A stretch of DNA of 8,210 bases from positions 1 to 8,210 of the forward strand of contig CAZVFR010000163.1 in the NCBI GenBank assembly GCA_964626505.1. Direction: 5' to 3'. The translations under genes were made by a program, and so were the position numbers. Below, in pieces: positions 1-6,605 of the stretch. How positions within the stretch are numbered: position 1 is the first letter of the stretch; the number at the start of each line of letters is the position of its first letter. The notes beneath the pieces were generated by a model. It was not told the origin of the DNA and did not search any database. It saw only the letters and a program-made list of their open reading frames with translations. This DNA is from CAZUGA01 sp964626505. GTDB taxonomy: Bacteria; Pseudomonadota; Gammaproteobacteria; Methylococcales; UBA1147.

Positions 1-55
1 CCTCATTCTGGATCGTTTTCGCTGCAATACATTTTAACCAGACAGCCTCTTAGCT

Positions 56-1414
56 TTACTGAATTTCGGTTACCTTGCAAATCAAACTGCCGTGGCAGAG
101 CCGCGTTTCTACGATGTCACCCGTGCTGGCCTGATTACTGGAACGCAAGATTTCTCCATCGTCGCTTTTTGAGACGATCGCATAACCGCGCGATAAGGTT
201 GCGAGTGGGCTGACGGTATCCAGTGCGCGACTTAGTTCTGAGAGTTTGTTTCTTGGTTGTTCTGTCGCTCGATTTATAGCCGTTAATAATCTTTGTGCTA
301 AGTGTTGCTGCTGAGTATTGAACGTTTTCAGTTTGTTGCTGGGATCTTTCAGTTTGGCTGATAATGCTACGAGTCTGGATGTTAATTCTGTTAGTCTGTT
401 TTGGACGCTGCGGTAGATGCGTAGTTCCAGTTCGTCCAGGCGTTGAGCGCGGTCTTGCAAACGTTTGCCGGGGTGAACCTGCTGTAGGCGATTCTCCAGC
501 CATTCGATCGATTTTGCGTGGTTTAATATTTGTGTACTCAGGCACTGACTCAGCTGTGCCTGTAGTTGTGCAAGCTGATTCAGCCAGTCACTTTGGTTTG
601 GGCTAACCAATTCGGCCGCGGCGGATGGCGTTGGGGCTCTGTGGTCCGCGACAAAATCGGCAATGGTAAAATCTATTTCGTGTCCGATTCCCGTTACCAC
701 GGGAATGGTACATTCGGCGATCGCGCGCGCGACTATTTCTTCGTTGAAAGCCCATAGGTCTTCCAGCGAGCCGCCACCGCGCGCAATAATCAAAACGTCG
801 CATTCATGGCTTTGCTCGGCTATTTCGATGGCATCGACGATCTCGAATTTGGCTTCGGGACCTTGTACGGATACGGGATAGATCAATACTGGAATAGTCG
901 GAAACCGGCGCTTAAGAACCGTTAAAATATCCCGAACCGCAGCACCTGTCGCGGAGGTGATAATGCCAAGTTGCTTGGGTACTTTCGGCAGTGGTTTTTT
1001 CGCTTCGGGATTGAACAGTCCTTGGTCCGCCAGACGCGCTTTTAGTGCTTCAAATGCACGTCGTAATGCCCCGTCACCCGACTCTTCCATGTGTTCGACA
1101 ATAAGTTGGTAATCACCACGGGTCTCGTACAGGCTGACTTGGGCTTTAACCAGTACCTGCGTGCCCGCGGTGGGTTTGAATGTGAGTTTACGCCGATGCA
1201 TACGAAACATTGCGCAGCGCACCTGAGCGTTCGTATCCTTCAAGGTGAAATAAATATGCCCCGAAGACGGATTGGCAAGGTTGGAAATTTCCCCCTCGAC
1301 CCAGACAGACATAAAGTGCTCTGCCAATAAGGCTTTAGTTTCCCGGTTTAAAGCGGAGACTGTATAAACCTGCGCATCCGCGGTTTGAATATCATAGCTG
1401 GTTGAGTTTTGCAT
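56..1414 (-). CDS. xseA: Exodeoxyribonuclease VII large subunit
   Basis: Catalytic large subunit of exonuclease VII, a cytoplasmic metal-independent nuclease that degrades single-stranded DNA from both ends to short oligonucleotides and serves in mismatch repair and recombination; in the known enzyme it assembles with several XseB small subunits. The 452-residue protein matches the usual length of about 450. An N-terminal OB-fold lies at about residues 15-110 (VWVEGEISN, SSGHIYFTLKD). The catalytic domain follows, with family blocks TSATGAAVRDIL (153-164), GGGSLEDLWAFNEE (213-226) and GIGHEIDFTIADFVADHRAPTP (242-263, within which the His and Asp residues are conserved). A long helical region covers about 275-400, and the terminal block SPLATLSRGYAIV (402-414) is also typical. 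The ATG at 1414 has only a weak Shine-Dalgarno, but the N-terminus aligns in length with the family. It is transcribed away from the small gene at 1564. No xseB is present in the window. Identification is firm. Confidence 0.98.
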   Translation of the reverse strand: MQNSTSYDIQTADAQVYTVSALNRETKALLAEHFMSVWVEGEISNLANPSSGHIYFTLKDTNAQVRCAMFRMHRRKLTFKPTAGTQVLVKAQVSLYETRGDYQLIVEHMEESGDGALRRAFEALKARLADQGLFNPEAKKPLPKVPKQLGIITSATGAAVRDILTVLKRRFPTIPVLIYPVSVQGPEAKFEIVDAIEIAEQSHECDVLIIARGGGSLEDLWAFNEEIVARAIAECTIPVVTGIGHEIDFTIADFVADHRAPTPSAAAELVSPNQSDWLNQLAQLQAQLSQCLSTQILNHAKSIEWLENRLQQVHPGKRLQDRAQRLDELELRIYRSVQNRLTELTSRLVALSAKLKDPSNKLKTFNTQQQHLAQRLLTAINRATEQPRNKLSELSRALDTVSPLATLSRGYAIVSKSDDGEILRSSNQASTGDIVETRLCHGSLICKVTEIQ

Positions 1415-1500
1415 ACGAGGATTTTAACACGCTGGGTTGGTTCCGAGATTTTCTAATTCGCAAGGTGATTGATTTCCGGTTCATTCGATGTTCAGTTGGG

Positions 1501-1530
1501 TTGGTGCAGAATCGAAAGCCACAATATTGT
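1501..1530 (+). promoter_or_regulatory. Candidate sigma-70 promoter of the small exported-protein gene
   Basis: TTGGTG at 1501-1506 and TATTGT at 1525-1530 are separated by 18 bp, which would put transcription start near 1537 and leave a leader of under 30 nt before the ATG at 1564. Both boxes are imperfect, so this is a by-eye proposal. The intergenic stretch from 1415 to 1563 must also carry the divergent xseA promoter, which I could not place. Confidence 0.4.
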
Positions 1531-1551
1531 TATTGTTATCCAATGTTGATT

Positions 1552-1557
1552 AAGGAG
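1552..1557 (+). promoter_or_regulatory. Ribosome binding site that fixes the 1564 start
   Basis: AAGGAG lies 6 nt before the ATG at 1564. The reading frame is open upstream to 1402, but the extra 54 codons would run back into the start of the divergent xseA gene and lack any comparable site. The signal peptide also begins exactly at the 1564 start. Confidence 0.8.
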
Positions 1558-1563
1558 ACGGGC

Positions 1564-1920
1564 ATGCGGAAAGTTTTTAGAGAAATGCTGCTATTCGGAA
1601 TTGTTGTTTGTATGGGCTTGCTACCGTTTAGTTTGGCCCAGGCATCACATGCCGGAAGTCGAATAGATGAAGCAAATGCTCATGTGCAATTTAATCCAGC
1701 CAGTTATTCTGAGATTGGACATAATCACCGCTATTCGAATCGTCGACATAGACGTCATCACTACAGCCGTAACCACGGATCTTACGATTGCCATCCGGTA
1801 AGCAAACACGGCTATGATCGGCACGGATACCCGGCAAGGATCGGAGGAACCATGTGTTATGACCATTACGGCAACCCGTACGTAGTGTCAGGTAGTCGCT
1901 ATATAATCGGAAGGTATTGA
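1564..1920 (+). CDS. Small exported His/Tyr/Arg-rich protein
   Basis: I do not recognise a named family. The 118-residue product begins MRKVFREMLL, followed by a hydrophobic core (about 9-24) and a plausible signal peptidase I site after AQA (25-27), so it is predicted to be periplasmic or secreted. The mature part, about 91 residues, has 12 His and 11 Tyr by hand count. A basic His/Arg patch at 53-71 (RRHRRHHYSRN at 60-70) is followed by a more ordered tail with DHYGNPYVVSGSR (100-112). Two cysteines, 76 and 98, could form a disulfide after export. Clustered histidines suggest metal or polyanion binding, but that is inference. It has its own promoter candidate and RBS. It ends 10 bp before the stop of the convergent DUF2058 gene. 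Composition resembles the lipoprotein at 6606-7487, with no obvious sequence alignment. The gene itself is convincing; the function is unknown. Confidence 0.8.
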   Translation: MRKVFREMLLFGIVVCMGLLPFSLAQASHAGSRIDEANAHVQFNPASYSEIGHNHRYSNRRHRRHHYSRNHGSYDCHPVSKHGYDRHGYPARIGGTMCYDHYGNPYVVSGSRYIIGRY

Positions 1921-1930
1921 AGTAGTGCTG

Positions 1931-2473
1931 TTACCAGATCAAATCATCCGGTATCTGGTATTCTGAATAAGGGTCGTTCTCGTCATTACTTGACGTTGAT
2001 TTGTCGTTAATCTTGACCACGGCTGTTGCATCCCGGTCAGCAATCTTACGGGCGATTTCTATTGGAATGACTTCATAGCGTTTTTTATATTTGATGATCG
2101 CTAGTTGACCACTGATGATTTTTTTGCGGATTGAGTCCGAGACGTATACGCGACGCAGTTTATTATTATCTTCGAAGTTATAGGCGATCCCATTGTCATC
2201 TTGTGGCTCCTGGTTATTTTCCACCAGTTGCTTGATTTGTGCGTCGATTTCTTTGCGCTGTGCATTCGCAGTGCGGTCGCGGTTGAGTTGGCGGTCCCGC
2301 TCAGATTTCTCCAGTCTTTGTTGCGTTATACTCAGCGTGCTGCCATCCGTGGGTTCTGCTTTGCTATGGCGTTGCTTTTTGGCCTTTTTGCGCTTTTCAG
2401 CATTCGCCTTTTTGACTTGATTGGAATCAATCAGGCCGGCCTTGAGTAACTGGTCTTGCAGGGATTTACCCAC
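1931..2473 (-). CDS. DUF2058 family protein (YaiL-like)
   Basis: The 180-residue protein matches the DUF2058 family, represented by E. coli YaiL and sometimes labelled a nucleoprotein or polynucleotide-associated enzyme; its biochemical role is not established. The N-terminus MGKSLQDQLLKAGLID is typical. A strongly charged Lys/Arg/Glu/Gln region (20-90) probably forms a long helix or coiled coil. A compact C-terminal domain (about 95-155: AYNFEDNNKLRRVYVSD, KRYEVIPIEIARKI) follows, and the end DPYSEYQIPDDLIW (167-180) is the family signature. The start is GTG at 2473, with AGAGGT about 7 nt upstream. It lies just downstream of the EF-G-like gene on the same strand, separated only by the sequence gap and 36 bp, so cotranscription is likely. 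The basic N-terminus fits RNA or nucleic-acid binding, which is inference. Confidence 0.92.
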   Translation of the reverse strand: MGKSLQDQLLKAGLIDSNQVKKANAEKRKKAKKQRHSKAEPTDGSTLSITQQRLEKSERDRQLNRDRTANAQRKEIDAQIKQLVENNQEPQDDNGIAYNFEDNNKLRRVYVSDSIRKKIISGQLAIIKYKKRYEVIPIEIARKIADRDATAVVKINDKSTSSNDENDPYSEYQIPDDLIW

Positions 2474-2509
2474 GTGATATACCTCTATTCAAAGTGGATT
2501 GTTGTGCGT

Positions 2510-2609
2510 NNNNNNNNNNNNNNNNNNNNNNNNNNNNNNNNNNNNNNNNNNNNNNNNNNNNNNNNNNNNNNNNNNNNNNNNNNNNNNNNNNNNNNNNNNN
2601 NNNNNNNNN
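2510..2609. other. Assembly gap (100 Ns)
   Basis: Exactly 100 consecutive Ns interrupt the sequence, the conventional size for a scaffold gap of unknown length. The gap removes the end of the EF-G-like gene. Any reading frame carried across it, including the nominal stop at 2489-2491, cannot be trusted. A repeat or hard-to-sequence structure may lie here. Confidence 0.97.
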
Positions 2610-4639
2610 TTGAAAGCGCTGGTAAGCGACTTCTGAACGTTGCCTGGGACGGTTTCGTAATGGCTGAATGCAATCGTGTAACTGCCTTCCCCCCCAGTCA
2701 TGGATTTCAAGCTGGAGTGGTAATTTTCTAACTCGCTGAGAGGAATTTGTCCGGAAATGTGTATCTGCCCCCTTGCGCCGCTGGAGGTTCCGTTGATGCG
2801 GCCTCGTTTACCGGCGATGTCACCGGTAATGCCACCGACGCTGGAATTTGGCACGTCAATATCGATATTGACTATAGGTTCCAGAACTATAGGATGAGCT
2901 TTTTGAATGGCGTTCAAAAAAGCTTTTTTACCCGCTGCGACGAACGCAACCTCCTTGGAATCCACGGCATGGTGTTTACCCTCGTAGACGATAACGCGGA
3001 TATCTTGCATCGGATAACCCGCGATTGCTCCCGAATCGATGATCTGGTGGACGCCCTTTTCTACGGCGGGAATAAATTGCGCTGGGATTGTAGCGCCCAC
3101 GACCTTATTTACAAATTCGAAGCCGGAACCTCGTTCACCGGGTTCGATCTTCAATGATACTTCACCGAATTGTCCAGCCCCACCGGTTTGTTTTTTATGC
3201 CGATAGTGTCCCTCGGCATTGGATTGAATGGTTTCCCGATACGCGATACTGGGCGGATGCGTCTCGACTTCGACATGGTAGTGTTCTTGCATCCGTTCGA
3301 GCAATATACGCAAGTGCAATTCACCCATGCCTCGCAGTACGGTTTCGTTGGCCGCGGCATAATGCTCAATGCGGATACTCGGGTCTTCGGCGGAAAGCTT
3401 GTGCAGCGCATCGGATAATTTTTGTTCGTCACCCCGGCGTAGCGGTTCTATTGCAACACCTGTCATGGGCGGTGGTGCAGGCGGCATTTGTAGATGGAAA
3501 TAATCCTCATCATGAGAATCGTGCAGTACGGCATCGATATGAATGTCATCGATCTTGGCCACGGCGCAAATATCTCCGGGAACCCCGGCCGCTATTTCGA
3601 TGTGGTTTTTGCCCTGTAATCGAAGAATATGAGCGGGTTTGAAGGGTTTGCGCCCATCCCCAATATACAATTGGCTGTTCGGCGTGATGGTTCCCTGGTA
3701 GATACGAAAGATGCCCATTTTCCCCACAAACGGATCCACGGTGACTTTGAATACGTGTGCGATTGCATGGTGTTTGGGGTCGGGTACAACCGTAACGGGC
3801 TGAGCACTGTCACCTTCACCTTTCATAAACTGAGGGGGAATACCCTCACTGGGATTGGGCATCAGTCGGTCGAGAATGGACAACAATTGGTCAATACCTG
3901 CTCCGGTTCGAGCCGAAACGAAACAAACCGGAATCAAATGCCCTTCTCGCAACGCCTTTTCAAATGGATCGTGTAGTTGTTCGGGGTTTAGTTCCTGGCC
4001 TTGTTCCAAATAGACTTCCATCAACTGCTCGTCGACTTCCACGACTTGGTCGATTATTTCTGTGTGCGCTTGGGATACCGACAGGAAATCTGTAGGCTGG
4101 TCATCCAAATTGAAAAAGCAATCGATCACGTTATGACCCTTGTCGGCGGGCAGATTCAGCGGTAGACATTCGGGTCCGAAAGATTCACGAATCTGCTCCA
4201 GCAATTGCTCCAAATTAATATCCGCTGCGTCGATCTTGTTGACGATTATCAAGCGACACACACCGCTTTCAGCCGCGTTCTCCATGACGCGTTGGGTGAC
4301 CAGTTCAACCCCCATTTGGGCATTGATCACGACCGCCGCTGTTTCTACGCCGGCTAAACTGCTCAAAGCACGTCCAAGCAGGTCCGGATAACCCGGGGTA
4401 TCGATTATATTGATAAGTTTGCCGTGATGTTCGAGGTGGCAAACAGTACTGTCCAGGGAATGTCCCAATCGCTTTTCCTGCGGGTCGAAGTCGCTGACCA
4501 TAGTGCCGCGCTCCAGGCTGCCTCGGGACGCGATTGCACCGGCATGGTGTAACAAAGCTTCGACCAGTTCGGTTTTTCCACAACCGGCATGGCCCAACAC
4601 GCCAATGTTGCGAATATCTTCTGACTTGCTAAGAGTCAT
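2610..4639 (-). CDS. Elongation factor G-like protein (EF-G2 type), 3' end lost in gap
   Basis: Translational GTPase of the EF-G superfamily, expected to act on the ribosome. Members of this divergent class usually accompany a canonical EF-G, and their role is less certain (translocation variant, recycling or stress). 676 residues are readable. G-domain motifs are G1 GHAGCGKT (16-23), G3 DTPGYPD (80-86), G4 NKID (134-137) and G5 SAR (242-244). Domain II is at about 290-370, domain III at 395-470 (RGMGELHL at 436-443), domain IV at 471-590 (GGAGQFGEV, GYPMQDI) and domain V to about 670. The G1 sequence GHAGCGKT and a switch I reading RLGHSLDST, instead of canonical AHVDAGKT and RGITI, mark it as EF-G2-like. 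The ATG at 4639 has AGGAGG 5 nt upstream. Only some 5-25 residues should be missing; the nominal reading through the Ns stops at 2489. The likely operon partner is the DUF2058 gene. Confidence 0.95.
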
Positions 4640-4644
4640 AGTTT

Positions 4645-4650
4645 CCTCCT
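4645..4650 (-). promoter_or_regulatory. Ribosome binding site of the EF-G-like gene
   Basis: A full-consensus AGGAGG sits 5 nt before the ATG at 4639. It is the strongest Shine-Dalgarno in the window together with the one at 8189, and it fits a well-translated gene. Confidence 0.85.
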
Positions 4651-4658
4651 GTTTGTAA

Positions 4659-4678
4659 ATTTATTGGTAACTATTCAG
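4659..4678. repeat. Direct repeat, left copy
   Basis: ATTTATTGGTAACTATTCAG. It matches the copy at 4824-4842 except that GG here is a single A there. The two copies bracket the palindromic element at 4671-4819, with the left copy overlapping the outer palindrome arm. Confidence 0.8.
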
Positions 4679-4819
4679 TGTCTTTGCCAGTTTGAGATAC
4701 AGGTGTTTGATTTATCAGGACGCGTGACTACGTCCTTGTAAGCTCTGCTGCAACATCCTTGTTGCAGAAGCCTGATAAATCAAACACCTGCATTTCTTGG
4801 ATAAAATCACACTGAATAG
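4671..4819. repeat. Nested 149-bp palindromic element
   Basis: All arms are symmetric about the same centre, position 4745. The outer arms CTATTCAGTGT (4671-4681) and ACACTGAATAG (4809-4819) are perfect complements. Weaker pairings join 4687-4690 with 4797-4800 and 4694-4698 with 4792-4796. The main 20-bp arms are perfect: CAGGTGTTTGATTTATCAGG (4700-4719) and its complement at 4771-4790. Inside the loop are two small hairpins, GGACG/CGTCC (4718-4722/4731-4735, sharing two bases with the main arm) and CTGCAAC/GTTGCAG (4748-4754/4761-4767). The perfect terminal inverted repeats and lack of coding capacity fit a MITE-like or REP-like non-autonomous element. It lies between the EF-G-like gene and the upstream deacylase gene, both read leftward, so it would be transcribed. 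There is no following T-run, so it is not a standard intrinsic terminator. Confidence 0.85.
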
Positions 4820-4823
4820 ATAT

Positions 4824-4842
4824 ATTTATTATAACTATTCAG
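4824..4842. repeat. Direct repeat, right copy
   Basis: ATTTATTATAACTATTCAG, the second copy of the repeat at 4659-4678, about 164 bp away. The difference from the left copy falls inside the TATAAT that this copy carries on the minus strand. Confidence 0.8.
4828..4833 (-). promoter_or_regulatory. Candidate -10 box for the EF-G-like gene
   Basis: A perfect TATAAT reads leftward at 4833-4828. No good -35 hexamer is found 16-18 bp upstream (the region reads GAATTT), so an activator or an alternative promoter may be needed. If used, transcription would begin near 4820, at the very edge of the palindrome, making the whole palindrome the 5' leader of the EF-G-like mRNA. Confidence 0.4.
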
Positions 4843-4881
4843 CGAGCCTCAAATTCACCCGATTACGGCGTTGATTCACGA

Positions 4882-5343
4882 TCATGATGCAAGCATGATA
4901 AAACTAGGCGATACAAGCGCTTCGTAGTCGTTGTAGGTCATACGAATAACCTCAGAGTGTGATCCGGCGCTAAACGCAATATAGGTGTGCTCAGTGATGC
5001 TTTCGGCAATATAGATATCCATAGCGTATAAGTTTCCGAAGGGTGGCATGGCGCCAACTTCGCAATCCGGGAATAGTTTGGCGAAATCCTGCTCGCTGGC
5101 AAGTTCTACGTTGATTGTTTCAAAAGCGTCGCGCAGCATTTCCAGGTCGATTTTATAAGCGGCGGGTAGTACCGCCATGACGGGTTGGTCATCAATGAGC
5201 AGTATTATGGTTTTGGCCATTTCCTTACTCGAAAGGTGTGCGGATTTGGCTATTTCCAACGCCGTAAACGCCATGGAATGGTTTATAGACACGTACCTGA
5301 CATTTTTGCTGTCAAGAAATTGCTTGAGACGTTGTGCGGGCAT
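4882..5343 (-). CDS. YbaK/EbsC-family aminoacyl-tRNA deacylase
   Basis: A stand-alone YbaK/ProRS-INS domain protein of 153 residues, the usual size for the family. Members hydrolyse misacylated tRNAs in trans, such as Cys-tRNA(Pro) or Ala-tRNA(Pro), in the cytoplasm; the substrate cannot be read from this sequence. Visible features are the conserved lysine K44 in EMAKTIIL (41-48), corresponding to the family's essential lysine, the block GAMPPFG (97-103), and AGSHSEVIRM (126-135) near the end. The GAMPPFG and GSHSE blocks are closer to the general deacylase/YeaK-like branch than to classic E. coli YbaK. Translation could begin at 5385, 5346 or 5343; I chose 5343 because AAGGAG (5355-5350) is 6 nt from it and only 3 nt from the adjacent ATG at 5346. 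It is divergent from the DUF3014 gene, and its transcript would run into the palindromic element. Confidence 0.93.
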   Translation of the reverse strand: MPAQRLKQFLDSKNVRYVSINHSMAFTALEIAKSAHLSSKEMAKTIILLIDDQPVMAVLPAAYKIDLEMLRDAFETINVELASEQDFAKLFPDCEVGAMPPFGNLYAMDIYIAESITEHTYIAFSAGSHSEVIRMTYNDYEALVSPSFIMLAS

Positions 5344-5346
5344 CAT

Positions 5347-5668
5347 GTTCTCCTTATGGCAGTCTCTATCAATGCCATCGGTCAAATTTTAATAGTCACA
5401 AACCGAAACAGCGATTTTCGTTTTCATCAATTTTGATAGCTATCAGCTAGTAAAATCAGCGGTTCGTCCTATACCGCACGGCCACCTCAGAATTTTCGAG
5501 GCACCTTGGTGTAGAATGATGAGCGCGATCGAGGAAACGAATCCGTGCCCGTCGGATGTTTATGTAGTCTATGGGATGCTAAGTTAAGCAATTCAGGCAA
5601 CGATTTCAAGTGAGGATAGTGTCTAAGCTTGGAATGTTGAAGCTGTCGACAACAGAAAGGGTGATATT
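5347..5668. other. Divergent intergenic region between deacylase and DUF3014 genes
   Basis: 322 bp without a supported gene. It holds the deacylase Shine-Dalgarno (5350-5355), a 12-bp perfect palindrome (5434-5445), a short hairpin GCGGT/ACCGC (5459-5463/5473-5477), and a TAGAAT at about 5512-5517 that could be a rightward -10 but lacks a -35. AAAGG at 5656-5660 serves as RBS for the GTG at 5669. Both genes' promoters must lie here, but I cannot place either with confidence. I see no tRNA or riboswitch fold. Confidence 0.6.
5434..5445. promoter_or_regulatory. 12-bp palindrome, possible operator
   Basis: TGATAGCTATCA is a perfect inverted repeat without a spacer in the shared upstream region of two divergent genes, about 90 bp before the deacylase start. 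It could be a binding site for a dimeric regulator. No known consensus is matched with confidence, and a 12-mer palindrome can occur by chance. Confidence 0.25.
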
Positions 5669-6562
5669 GTGAACAACTCATCGAAAGAGCCGCGGCAGGA
5701 CCCATCAAGTCAAGCCAAACTTTCCCAAGGCTTGGTGTACCTTTTAATCGGCATAGTGTTTATGCTTTTGTTTACCTACGGGCTGTATCTGCTATTTGCC
5801 GATAACCCAATCAGTCCCGAGTTGGATCAGGCTACTACACAGATTGAAAAGTCGCTTGCCGATCAAAATGCGTTGGACGCATTGACTATGGAACAACTAG
5901 ACGATAATTTGTTCGATAATCCTGAGTCACTGGATGAAACGGATGAAAATTTGGACGACACAGGTGCAGCTTTACCGGATCTGGACCACAGCGACTCTCT
6001 GGTGCGTGAGTCCGCATTGGGTCTATCATCGGAACCGGCATTGAAAGGGTGGTTGGGTGTTGACCATTTACTACGCCGGTTTGTGGCGCTGGTCGACAAT
6101 ATTCAACGCGGCAGTATTCCGCGTAAGCAATTGTCATTTTTAAGGCCTCAGGGGCGCTTTAAAGTCGCGAATTCAGCCGATTATGGCATCGTTATTGATC
6201 CCGCGAGTTATCAACGGTACGACGGTTTCGCGGATGCGCTGGCGTCCTTAGATCCAAGCGCTACAGCAGATTTGTACCGGCAACTTAAACCGCTGATCAA
6301 CCGTGCCTATAAGGAGCTCGGCAATCCTTCGAGTGACTTTGATCAAGTGTTATTTCAAGCGATCGGACATTTGCAAAAGACACCCATACTGGAAGGTGAA
6401 GTGGCGTTGGTTCGGCCGTCAGTGATGTACAAGTTTAAAGATAAAGACATTGAAAGGTTGAGTAGCGCCCAGAAACAACTGATCCGCACGGGCCCTAGAA
6501 ACACTCGTATTATTCAGCAGAAGCTGGCGGCGTTTGCGAGCGCGATAAAGCAGTTTGAGTAG
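5669..6562 (+). CDS. DUF3014 family single-pass membrane protein
   Basis: A 297-residue protein whose function is not established. A short polar N-terminus (1-20) precedes one hydrophobic segment, GLVYLLIGIVFMLLFTYGLY (21-40, continuing to 43), likely an uncleaved inner-membrane anchor. A Asp/Glu/Leu-rich linker (50-105) follows. The DUF3014 domain spans about 103-295: LPDLDHSDSLVRESAL (102-117), RRFVALVDNIQRGSIPRK (136-153), YQRYDGF (181-187), LYRQLKPLINRAYKELGNP (202-220), and VALVRPSVMYKFKDKDIERLSSAQKQLIRTGPRN (245-278, of which VRPSVMYKF is the most typical). With this topology the domain probably faces the periplasm. The start is GTG at 5669, with AAAGG about 8 nt upstream. It stands alone, divergent from the deacylase and convergent with the basic lipoprotein gene; no terminator hairpin is visible in the 43 bp between the convergent stops. 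Confidence 0.9.
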   Translation: MNNSSKEPRQDPSSQAKLSQGLVYLLIGIVFMLLFTYGLYLLFADNPISPELDQATTQIEKSLADQNALDALTMEQLDDNLFDNPESLDETDENLDDTGAALPDLDHSDSLVRESALGLSSEPALKGWLGVDHLLRRFVALVDNIQRGSIPRKQLSFLRPQGRFKVANSADYGIVIDPASYQRYDGFADALASLDPSATADLYRQLKPLINRAYKELGNPSSDFDQVLFQAIGHLQKTPILEGEVALVRPSVMYKFKDKDIERLSSAQKQLIRTGPRNTRIIQQKLAAFASAIKQFE

Positions 6563-6605
6563 TTGCTAGCGTTTTAACCCAGAATTCTAACCCTTCCGCG
6601 TCTTT

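Noticed and set aside
1402..1563. An upstream extension of the small exported protein to 1402.
   Set aside because: It would overlap the start of xseA, lacks an RBS, and would bury the signal peptide internally.
1932..1960. Inverted repeat TACCAGAT/ATCTGGTA at the convergent ends, considered as a bidirectional terminator.
   Set aside because: An 8-bp stem with a 13-nt loop and no T-run on either strand, inside the conserved C-terminal codons of the DUF2058 gene.
3154..3642. A 162-residue + strand frame within the EF-G-like gene.
   Set aside because: Antisense to a strongly conserved GTPase gene, with no RBS and no recognisable protein motif.
4671..4819. The long palindrome as an intrinsic terminator for the deacylase gene.
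   Set aside because: No T-rich tract follows the stem, and the inner 51-nt loop with further hairpins is not terminator-like. A weak termination effect is still possible.
5459..5477. GCGGTTCG...ACCGC as the T-arm of a tRNA.
   Set aside because: No matching acceptor, D or anticodon arms at the expected distances.
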